A DNA stretch of 64,000 nucleotides from Ctena decussata (taxonomy: Eukaryota > Mollusca > Bivalvia > Lucinida > Lucinidae): assembly GCA_963989385.1 (NCBI GenBank), contig OZ022499.1, positions 52,069,757 through 52,133,756 on the forward strand, read 5' to 3'. The position numbers and the translations under genes were made by a program. This document shows, one piece after another, positions 49,401 through 58,084 of this stretch (positions are counted from its first letter, which is position 1; each line of letters opens with the position of its first letter). The notes below the pieces were generated by a model. It saw nothing but the letters and a program-made list of their open reading frames with translations, did no database searches and was not told the DNA's origin.

Positions 49401-51635
49401 CGCAACTTCTTCAAACTTGCAGATATGCAGGACGGTCAAAACATCTTGGACCAGTTCGAATTTGGGTCAGGTTGGATCATTCTTTTCAGAGTTACTTGGC
49501 GTTGAGTGATAAAATATTTTCCCATAGACTTATGATGGGGAAAATGTTGTCCGAGCCATAACTTCTTCATTTTTGATCGCAACTTCTTCAAACTTGCAGG
49601 TAAGCAGGACAGTCGAAACATCTCGGACCAGTTTGAATTTGGGTCAGGTTGGATCATTGTTCTCAGAGTTACTTGCCCTTGAGTGATAAAATATTTTCCC
49701 ATAGACTTATAATGGGGAAAATGTTGTCCGGGCCCTAGCTTCATCATTTTTGATCGCAACTTCTTCAAACTTGCAGGTATTTAGGACAGCCAAAACAGCT
49801 CGAATCTGTTGGAATTTGGGCCAGGTTGGATCATTCTTTTAGAATCACTTGCCCTTGAGCGATAAAATATTTTCCCATAGACTTATAATGGGGAAAATGT
49901 TGTCCGGGCACTAGCTTCTTCATTTTTGATCGCAACTTCTTGTAACTTGCAGGTATCTAGGACATTCAAAACATCTCGTACCATTTCGAATTTGGGTCAG
50001 GTTGGATCAAGCTTTTCTCAGTTACTTGGCCTTGAGTGATAAAATATTTTCCCATAGACTTATAATGGGGAAAATGTTGTCCGGGCCCTAACTTCTTCAT
50101 TTTTGATCGCAACTTCTTCAAACTTGCAGATAAGCAGGACAGTCAAAACATCTCGGACCAGTTCGAATTTGGGTCAGGTTGGATCATTGTTTTCAGAGTT
50201 ACTTGCCCTTGAGTGATAAAATATTTTCCCATAGACTTATAATGGGGAAAATGTTGTCCGGGCCCTAGCTTCATCATTCTTGATCGCAACTTCTTCAAAC
50301 TTGCAGGTAAGCAGGACAGCCAAAACAGCTCGAACCAGTTGGAATTTGGGCCAGGTTGGATCATTCTTTTAGAATTACTTGCCCTTGAGCGATAAAATAT
50401 TTTCCCATAGACTTATAATGGGGAAAATGTTGTCCGGGCCCTAACTTCTTCATTTTTGATCGTAACTTCTTGTAACTTGCAGGTATCTAGGACATTCAAA
50501 ACATCTCGTACCAGTTTGAATTTGGGCCAGGTTGGATTATTTTTTTCAGAGTTACTTGCCCTTGAGCGATGAATATTTTCCCATATACTTAAAATGGGGA
50601 AAATGTTGTCCGGGCCCTAACTGCTTCATTTTTGATCGCAACTTATTCAAACTTGCAGCTATCCAGGACAGTCAAAACATCTCGGACCAGTTCGAATTTG
50701 GGCCAGGTTTGATCATTCTTTTCAGAGTTACTTGCCCTTGAGCGATAAAATATTTTCCCATAGACTTAAAATGGGGAAAATGTTGTCCGGGCCCTAGCTT
50801 CTTCATTTTTGATCGCAACTTATTCAAACTTGCAGCTATCCAGGACGGTTAAAACATCTCGGACCAGTTCGAATTTGGGCCAGGTTTGATCATTCTTTTC
50901 AGAGTTACTTGGCGTTGAGCGATAAAATATTTTCCCATAGACCTATAATGGGGAAAATGTTTTCCGTCATCATTCTAGTGCCTTCATTTATGGAATGATT
51001 TAAATTGTACTTCACACAAGTGATGAGTATGACAATATCTTGGACTAGAACGCGTTTCAGCATTTGTGGGTCAAGGTGAAGGACACAGTGGCTATTTTTA
51101 GAAAAACTTTGTCATCGCTGTAGCGCATCAGTTTGTGGACTGAATTCAGTTGGATATCACACAAGTGATTAGTATGACAATATCTTGGGTTTAGGTCAAG
51201 GTCACAGTGGCTTTTTTTAGAAAAACTTTGTCATCGCTCTAGAGCCTTCATTTATGGACCCATTTTGATTAAAACTTCACACTAATGTTTAGTATGACAA
51301 TATCTTGAACAAGCTCGCGTTTCAGCGTCCTACGGTCAAAGTCAAGATCACAGTGGTTATTTATAGAAAAACTTTGTCATCGCTCTAGCGCTTTCATTTA
51401 TGGACTAATTTCGATTTAACTTCACACAAGTGATAAGTATGGCAATATCTTGGACAAGTTTGCGTTTCAGCATTCTTGGGTCAAGGTCAAGGACACAGTG
51501 GCTGTTTTTAGAAAAACTTTGTCTCGAGCCTTATATGGACCGATTTTGATTTAACTTCACACAAATGTTTAGTATGACAATATCTTGTACAAGTTTGCGT
51601 TTCAGCATTCTAAGGTCAAGGTCACAGTTGCTGTT

Positions 51636-52096
51636 TTTAGCTCACCTGAGCCAAGGCTCACAAGGTGAGCTTATAGTATAGGCTTGGTCCGTCGAACGTC
51701 CACACTTTTAAGCATTAATATTTGCTCAAGTAGCTTGCCAATCTTGATCAAATTTTCTATGTAGCATTGTTGGGGTGGGATCTTGATTTAAAACTGTGGC
51801 TACCATGGCAACAAAAAGGTCCCATAGACTTATAATGGGGAAAATGTTGTCTGGGCCATAGCACCTTTAGTTTTGACTGCAACTTCTTCAAACTTGCAGG
51901 TATCTAGGACAGCCTTAAAATATCGGACCGGTTCGAATTTTGGCCAGGTTGGATGATTCTTGTCTTTTTCATTTTCCACCCTGAGGGTCACAGGTATGAT
52001 ACCACCTATGTGTTCAATTTGCCATAGAGTAACTTACCCTAGAGTACTGAGGCTGAATGGACTCAGGTGAGCTACAGGACCAATGGTCCTCTTGTT
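51636..52096 (+). mobile_element. short complete relative of the 177-bp satellite shell (461 bp)
   Basis: Starts TTTTTAGCTCACCTGAGCC with hairpin, GGTCCGTCGAACGTCC in place of the longer microsatellite, one clear copy of the 177-bp unit (51820-51990), then CTCAGGTGAGCTACAGG, hairpin GGACC/GGTCC and CTCTTGTTA. It shows both ends and the original low copy state of the monomer. Confidence 0.75.
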
Positions 52097-53035
52097 AGTT
52101 ATTATTTTGACTGTATTTTACAAGGGGGTAACTCTTATCAATGTAACAGCCTTCACAATGGCCAACATTTAGCTATGTTTATTGTTAGGTTATTTGCATA
52201 CAAATCAAAGCATAGTAGTTGCATTCACTGACGCCTGTATAACTGTTAATCTTCTTGATTGTGATGCATAAATGGGAATGAGTTATGGCTGTTTCATTTA
52301 ATACTGTACTAGCCTTCACTTAAGCTTAAAAGTTTGTAATAGATTGAATAGACAAAAGCAAGAAAATGACAAGATAGAATTCTGAAAGTCATTTCCTAGT
52401 TATGTATTAATTACAAATACGAGTGGAGAAAGAAAATCATTTTATGCCCAGTGTTGAATGAGAAAATCTAAAGACTATCTTGTTTAATAGACAGCAAATA
52501 GCCTATACACTGTTTGGACATTTTCTTCTTCCCTTGCCTTCCTCAGTTCTTACTCAAAATCAGTCCACACTTGGTGTTTTTACAATACAGTCCAGCTTAC
52601 AAGAGCAGCAGGCCACACATATCGCAGCAGACTCTGTTTAACCTCATCACTCATTTCAGACTGTAATTGTAACAGTACATTAAGTGCTGGTATTTATTTA
52701 ACGCTGTAATATGTTTGCAGTTTTTAAAAAGCAGCATTTGTTATTTTACTGTAAGGATACAAGAAGTTTGAAAGCTGAATCTCATTATCAAAAGAGTATG
52801 GGAGTCTGGCATGTGGTAGTATGATGGATACAGAGACAACCTGGAAGAGGTCACTGTGATAAATCTTCACACTTTCTAGACCATGTAAGCCTCACTGAAT
52901 GAATCCTTGACTTGTTGATAGAATGCATCTATCTTCACTCTGAAAATAAGATCTAATAAAAATGTTGTGCTTTCTAATAATAGTGTTACGTTTACTTTAA
53001 AATTATGCTTAGATTTTGGCGATGGGTATATTAAT
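52097..53035. other. intergenic, nothing recognised
   Basis: AT-rich, no repeat or coding frame noticed. Confidence 0.6.
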
Positions 53036-53266
53036 GAGCCGCGTCACGACAAAACCAACAAAATGGTTGTGCGCCTAGCGCAGTCTCAGATCAGCCTGGA
53101 CATCTGCCCAGTCTGATCAGAGTCTTCGCTGTCCGCATGGAGGTACATTTAGCTACTCCTAGGTACCCTTTGAGCGCTTGAGTGATCAAACTTGGCGGAT
53201 GCCAAGGCTAATCTGAGTCTGCGCTGGGCGCAAAATCTCTTTGTTGGTTTTCTCGTGTCTTTGCTC
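53036..53266. repeat. palindromic MITE family A
   Basis: Ends GAGCCGCGTCACGACAAAAC and GTTTTCTCGTGTCTTTGCTC; right inner arm partly deleted. Confidence 0.85.
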
Positions 53267-53524
53267 AAATTTTGAATTGTGCAAAGGATGCAGATAGGGT
53301 TCTGAATAATATAAAAATGCATATGGAACACATGTTGTGTCTATTGCATACAACGTTCGTCACAAGTTCCTTCTCGGTAAGTGTCTCGGTAACTTTCTTT
53401 GAGTGGAAATTATTGATATTATTATCTTCTTAAAGCCAGGCTTTGCTGACAGTGACAACGAACAACGAATGCTTGCAAAGAAAAGAAAAACCTTGATGTC
53501 GATGGTTCTGCAGCACCTATAATT

Positions 53525-53760
53525 GAGCCGCGACACGAGAAAACCAACAATGTGGTCCTGCACCCAGCACAGACTCAGATCAGCCTTGCCATTCGCCCAG
53601 TCTGATCAGACTCTTTATTAAGCGCTTAAAGGGTAGCCTAGGGACTAAGCTACCTTCATGCGGACAGCAAAGACTCTGATCACACTGGGCGGATGCCCAG
53701 GCTGATCTGAGTCTGCGCTGGGCGCACAACCACATTGTTGGTTTTGTCATGTCGCGGCTC
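53525..53760. repeat. palindromic MITE family A, well kept
   Basis: Ends GAGCCGCGACACGAGAAAAC and GTTTTGTCATGTCGCGGCTC, arms about 110 bases. Its right end lies 384 bases before the start codon of the ankyrin/nucleotidyltransferase gene. Confidence 0.92.
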
Positions 53761-54019
53761 ATATCATTTCAGCGTCTGAATAAAAAATAGACAAGGGAAA
53801 ACAAACGCCTCCACACAGATGGCAAAGTTCCACTAAAGTGCATGGACTGCCTTGAAACTTGCAATTTCAATATATTTTTCTTGAAATGTTTCACTATTTT
53901 TCATGGGAAAAGAAATTTTTACAATTTTTCAAGAAAACAGGTACACTTTCACTCCAGCTAATCGTCATACGTACAATGATTTAGTCGTAGTGTTTTAGCC
54001 ATTATTGATTCGATCACGT

Positions 54020-54026
54020 TATATAT
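54020..54026 (+). promoter_or_regulatory. possible TATA box
   Basis: TATATAT after CACGT, about 120 bases before the start codon at 54145. A start near 54050 would give a short leader with no ATG before the coding start. Unproven. Confidence 0.35.
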
Positions 54027-54144
54027 CTTTTATTGACAACAGTGTACATAAAACACTCGAGTTATTCTATTCCGGGTTCTTTATTTAAGTTGTGTTAGTC
54101 AAGATAACGTCGGACAAAGTTATATTGTTTTCTTGGTGATTGCG

Positions 54145-56844
54145 ATGGCTTCCTCCTGTAAGCACAAAGATACATTGCTTAACGCTATAGAGGATGGCGA
54201 TACAGATCTGGCTGTTGGCTTGATTAAAAATGGTCACTCCACCGACGGCGAATATGATGAAGAATACAGACCGCTTCATGTAGCAGTAATGAAAAATAAC
54301 ATTGATGTTTGCCGTGAGCTTCTGGTTGCAGAGGCACGTGTTAATGCTCTTGACAAGTTTGGATGTACACCACTGATTAGAGCAAGCCATAAAGAAACAT
54401 CACTGGAAATAGTGAAATTACTGATAGCTTCAGGAGCTGACGTTAGGATAACAACACCGTCTTCTGTAAGTGCTATACACATTGCAGCGCAATGGAGTTC
54501 TGTCGAGAAGCTTAGGTTTCTCCTTGATTTGCCTGGTGCGAATCCTTCGCTTACGGACGTATTCAAAAGAAATGCTCTCCATTATGCCTTACAATGTCTT
54601 GAAGGTATAGAGATTGTGAAAATAAACGTTTTGTTGCTTTTATATTCAGGGGTTTCCATCAATGCACAGGATTATGTTGGAGGAACATCTCTCGACTATG
54701 GATACCAATTATGTCACAGCCTCGATCTGCTTGGTCTTCTTTTTCAATATGGTGCTGATCCCACTATCAGAGATAGAAAAGGAGATAATTACTTGAACAG
54801 ACACATGAAGCTTGAAACAGCCTATGAATCAGACATTTTACTTCAACAGTTTCTTTCCGATGGACTTGGCATATTTTCGAAAGAGACTGTTCGATCTATG
54901 ATAAATGATAAAGGGTCTGGTGGCTACACTCCGTTTCATCGTGCTTGCGGGTTTTTTCTGTGTCCAGTTGAGGAGATTGAACAATTCTTCAGAAGTGGAG
55001 CTGACGTCACAATTCCTAATGATCTCGGTAAAACGCCGTTGCACTTGGCATCCCGTGAATTTTGGATTGCGTGCCCAGGTGTTGTTGAATTCCTTTTAAA
55101 AAACGGGGCTCCTGTTAACACGAAAGACACATTTGGTGAAACTCCAATATACCGAATGAAATCGTTAGGGTTGGTTAAAATCTTATTAGATTCTGGTGCA
55201 AATCTTCTTTCGAAAGATAATAATGGTCGACCGCCTCTGCTTGCGTTGTTGAACTTAAAACAACCGAAGGTATTACAACTGTTGCTGGATCGTGGAGCAG
55301 TGGTAAACTGTACAGATGACTATGGCTCGACTCCTTTGCATTATGCAGCATACTACGACGATGTCGAAGCGACACGAATTATACTGCAGCACGGCGGAGA
55401 CCTTGGCTCACTTGATAATCTTGGAATGACACCGCTGGACCTTGCAATAGAGCTGGGAATGTGTCATGTGGCCAAATACCTTCAAAACGAATTAATGGCT
55501 TCAGAAGGAAATCCACAGGTGATATACGACAGAAAAGAGCTCGTTTCTAACAATCAGAAGGACCACATGGGGGCCCAGAAATCACTAATGAGTGCCAAGA
55601 AACTGGACCTAATTGATTATCAGTTATATGAACAAAAGAACCAGTGGGTAGCAGACATTGTAGAAATGCCAAAGGACTTTGACATGTTTGCGCAAAGTGT
55701 CTTGTCCGCACCTGGAATAGGTAGAGTTGATAATCAAGAAGCTGAGGCAGTAAAAACAAGTGTCGTCGAGCTTATGGAGAACATTTGTGGAAAAATAAAA
55801 GAGAATGATGCTCGATTCAAAATAACGTTGGTTCCAACTGGCAGCTCATCGGAAGGAATGAAAGTCGGAGAACCGGATGAATTTGACTTTATGTGTTGCC
55901 TTGACGAGTTTACCGAGATTTGTAGAGTTGTTGAAGTGCCCAAATTAGATCCTTTTGGGTTTGCTAAACTTGCTTTAGCAGATACGGAAAAGCGGAGTGC
56001 ATTTGATCGTTTCTTCAGAGACGATAACTCGCTGTGGCCAGAAGTAGTTTATGAGGAATTCTTTTTCATACTAGATCAGGTGATTCAAACTGGTTCGACG
56101 TGGACAAACAGGCATTTAATATTTGAAGAGAGAGTATACAAGCTTTACGACAAGCCTCCGTTTAGCCTAACCATAACGTGGATCGGTACGAGGTATAAGC
56201 AGTTGAAAATCAGCATAGATATAGTGCCTGCCATCAGGATAAAAAATTGGGTACCTGCTAGCAGTTCAGCGGCCAGGAAATTGGGCTGTTTCTTTCTTTT
56301 GCAACCCACTTCGCACCAATACAGCATGTACGAGGAGAATGTTATGAGGGTTTCCTTTGCTGCAGTGGAAATCTTGTACCTAAGGAGTCTTCCTGAAACC
56401 GTGCGACTCGGCTATTCTCTCGCGAAGGCAATGCGAAACGAGAGTGTCTGTCCACCGGTGCAGTTTAATATGAAAGATTATAAGTTTGGAGCAGAAAGTG
56501 TCATTTCAAGTTACATGCTCAAAAACTGTCTCTTTCATGCCGTGAAATTACATTCCCATGAATTGTGGAAATGTGAACTCGAGACTGTAGCCGAAGACGT
56601 GGCATCTGTTGCCCGTATTTGGGCAATTAGAATTTACGAGATACTGCGAGAATGTTGCGAACGTGGACACCTACCTGTTTACTTCTTACGAAGTCAGGAT
56701 GTTTTCGCGTTTAGTTCCGTTTTCATGTCCGACAAGGAAGAAAAAGACATAAGAGAGGAACTAGCTGAACAAAATAGATGCAGACTTGTGTTTATAAATG
56801 TTATACAAACACTGCTAGGATTGCAGCGTCATTTGTGTGACTAA
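54145..56844 (+). CDS. ankyrin-repeat protein with cGAS-like (Mab-21) nucleotidyltransferase
   Basis: 899 residues, one exon. Start ATG 54145: in-frame TAA at 54049, no other ATG between, and a good context (GCGATGG). Residues ~5-452 form about 12-13 ankyrin repeats (GCTPLIRAS, GKTPLHLAS, GSTPLHYAA, GMTPLDLAI); the middle ones are worn. After a linker (~453-520) comes a Mab-21/cGAS fold: G566-S567 with SSEG, then P577-DEFDFM with E579 and D581, and D692 in KISIDIVPAI. This is the full G[S]...[E]h[D]...h[D]h active-site set. C-terminal Mab-21 marks: LRSLPETVRLGY (~748), SSYMLKN (~788), LPVYFL (843-848). cGAS-like receptors make cyclic dinucleotides after binding a ligand and so signal to STING; that role is inferred here. 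No Zn-thumb (H-x5-CC-x6-C) is seen. Likely cytosolic, no signal peptide or membrane segment. Confidence 0.93.
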   Translation: MASSCKHKDTLLNAIEDGDTDLAVGLIKNGHSTDGEYDEEYRPLHVAVMKNNIDVCRELLVAEARVNALDKFGCTPLIRASHKETSLEIVKLLIASGADVRITTPSSVSAIHIAAQWSSVEKLRFLLDLPGANPSLTDVFKRNALHYALQCLEGIEIVKINVLLLLYSGVSINAQDYVGGTSLDYGYQLCHSLDLLGLLFQYGADPTIRDRKGDNYLNRHMKLETAYESDILLQQFLSDGLGIFSKETVRSMINDKGSGGYTPFHRACGFFLCPVEEIEQFFRSGADVTIPNDLGKTPLHLASREFWIACPGVVEFLLKNGAPVNTKDTFGETPIYRMKSLGLVKILLDSGANLLSKDNNGRPPLLALLNLKQPKVLQLLLDRGAVVNCTDDYGSTPLHYAAYYDDVEATRIILQHGGDLGSLDNLGMTPLDLAIELGMCHVAKYLQNELMASEGNPQVIYDRKELVSNNQKDHMGAQKSLMSAKKLDLIDYQLYEQKNQWVADIVEMPKDFDMFAQSVLSAPGIGRVDNQEAEAVKTSVVELMENICGKIKENDARFKITLVPTGSSSEGMKVGEPDEFDFMCCLDEFTEICRVVEVPKLDPFGFAKLALADTEKRSAFDRFFRDDNSLWPEVVYEEFFFILDQVIQTGSTWTNRHLIFEERVYKLYDKPPFSLTITWIGTRYKQLKISIDIVPAIRIKNWVPASSSAARKLGCFFLLQPTSHQYSMYEENVMRVSFAAVEILYLRSLPETVRLGYSLAKAMRNESVCPPVQFNMKDYKFGAESVISSYMLKNCLFHAVKLHSHELWKCELETVAEDVASVARIWAIRIYEILRECCERGHLPVYFLRSQDVFAFSSVFMSDKEEKDIREELAEQNRCRLVFINVIQTLLGLQRHLCD

Positions 56845-56865
56845 GGTCCTAGACCCGTAATGGCA

Positions 56866-56871
56866 AATAAA
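56866..56871 (+). terminator. poly(A) signal of the ankyrin/nucleotidyltransferase gene
   Basis: AATAAA 22 bases after the stop codon. Further AATAAA at 57244-57249 and 57328-57333 could give longer 3' ends. Confidence 0.5.
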
Positions 56872-57664
56872 GACCAGAGGTAAATTGTCAGTCATCAGCA
56901 AGCAGGCTGCTGTTGCCAACTTTGATTAAAACCGGTTAACATGGGAAAGTGGGGCAAAATGATGCGGCATGCGGGGTCAAACGCTAATGCATTTTATATC
57001 TAATGGCTTTAGGAAATACCATGTTACTGAAACAAGCATTTTAGACTCCTTACCAGCAGACCCTTCTGCCTGTAACTTTTTAGCATAGATTTAAGGTTTT
57101 TTACAAGAAGAAATGACTTGATAGCTAAAGTACACGGGTACTGTGAATTTTGAGGTGTATACAGAACAATATCCACTTCGTTCTGGAATATGAAAGTAAT
57201 CATAAAATATGCATATTATATATATTTTTGTTGTTAAATGAAAAATAAACATCTATTAAATTAGTCAAATATTACCTTGAACTTGGCCAAATTTTGGAAA
57301 TGCAGAACTCAATTTTCCCTCATAAGAAATAAAGATTTTTGCACCAACATATAGTGCAATCCGTTCACTAAAGCAGTCGGAATGTAAAATTTCAAAAATT
57401 TAATTTACAAGCTCACTATTTCTGGTTATTTGATAGCATCCAACACTTATCCGGTAGCCACTGCAAATTTATCTACGAGGGGTAATTTCACAGGCAGATT
57501 TACATAGGTGCATCACATGTACACCTGACTGTCACTGTGTGTTGTATAAACAAGTTGGGTGGGATTTTTTTAACCACGAAAATTAGTTTTTAATGACCTT
57601 CCGGTGAAAAAACCCAAAAACATTCTACTGCTTTAGTTCATGGATTATGCTATCTATTGGTGCA
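56872..57664. other. 3' flank of the ankyrin/nucleotidyltransferase gene
   Basis: AT-rich, possibly 3' UTR in part. No repeat recognised. Confidence 0.4.
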
Positions 57665-57715
57665 AAAAAAAAAAAAAAAAAAAAAAATACGAGGGATGAT
57701 AAAAAAATCCCGGAA
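57665..57715 (+). repeat. A-run followed by a mariner-like terminal sequence
   Basis: About 24 A at 57665-57687, then TACGAGGGATGATAAAAAAA and TCCCGGAAAAG. TACGAGGG...CCCGG is like the ends of some mariner-type elements, here after a TA. No matching second end or transposase frame is found in 57716-58085. Confidence 0.35.
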
Positions 57716-58084
57716 AAGTGCTGTCTTCTCTTTACTATTTAACTTCAAGGAAATTTCACACTAGCCGAGTTTATTGTATTTGTGATTCATTTCATACAAA
57801 AGAATTGACTTATGTCTAATAAGTTTCATGCACGCGCCACCAACGTAACGACCGGTAACGTGACCCGGCCCAGCTAACATCACGTTGCATTTTATCGTTT
57901 CTAATATCAACTTCTTAACGTTGTTTAGCTATGAATTGTGCATAGAAACGAAGGTTAATTAATTCATATATAAAGAGACACTGAATCATTAAACAGTGTG
58001 AATTTGTTTATAACAACTAAGCGCTTTCGGCTTTACGCCTTCATCAGAGTTCAAACACACTCACACATACATACTAAAGCAAAA

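Larger units (their letters stand above)
41040..50960 (+). repeat. 177-bp satellite array, about 44 copies, with higher-order period
   Basis: Unit holds CCCATAGACTTATAATGGGG, GTTGTCCGGGCCCTAACTTC, GATCGCAACTTCTTCAAAC and GGTTGGATCATTC. Spacing of GTTGTCCGGG is 176-177 (41079, 41256; 43535, 43712, 43888, 44065, 44242). A longer period of about 1237 bp (seven units) is seen: 46962-48198 and 48199-49435 are near-identical, and 45726-46653 returns at 49436-50364 (offset 3710). A retrotransposon interrupts it at 41343-43438. Confidence 0.93.
40827..51635 (+). mobile_element. Helentron-like shell carrying the 177-bp satellite (3' end missing)
   Basis: Begins TTTTAGCTCACCTGAGCC, hairpin CCGAAGG, AAGGTGAGCTTATAG, then the microsatellite TCCGTCGTCCGTCCTCCG (40880-40912), then the 177-bp array, then a second array of about 140-bp units (50965-51635, with TATGACAATATCTTGG). 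No 3' hairpin is found before a second 5' end of the same family at 51636. Confidence 0.6.

Noticed and set aside
43416..50364. Many similar open frames on both strands in the 177-bp array (minus-strand KSMGKYFITQGQVTLKRMIQ-type)
   Set aside because: 177 is 59 codons, so any stop-free frame in one unit stays open through several. Units with a base gained or lost break it, there is no common start or stop, and both strands give such frames. Satellite sequence, not a protein family.
45000..50900. CRISPR-like repeat array
   Set aside because: Units are contiguous 177-bp monomers without unique spacers, in an animal genome.
53905..53920. Interferon-response-like element (GGGAAAAGAAA) upstream of the receptor gene
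   Set aside because: The two GAAA blocks are one base apart, not two, and the area is A/T-rich, so a match by chance is likely.
54133..54144. Start of the receptor four codons earlier (TTG)
   Set aside because: A nuclear animal gene is expected to start at ATG; the ATG at 54145 has a good context and is the first after an in-frame stop.
54085..56327. Short open frames on the minus strand across the receptor gene
   Set aside because: Shadows of the 899-residue frame, no start context or splice pattern of their own.
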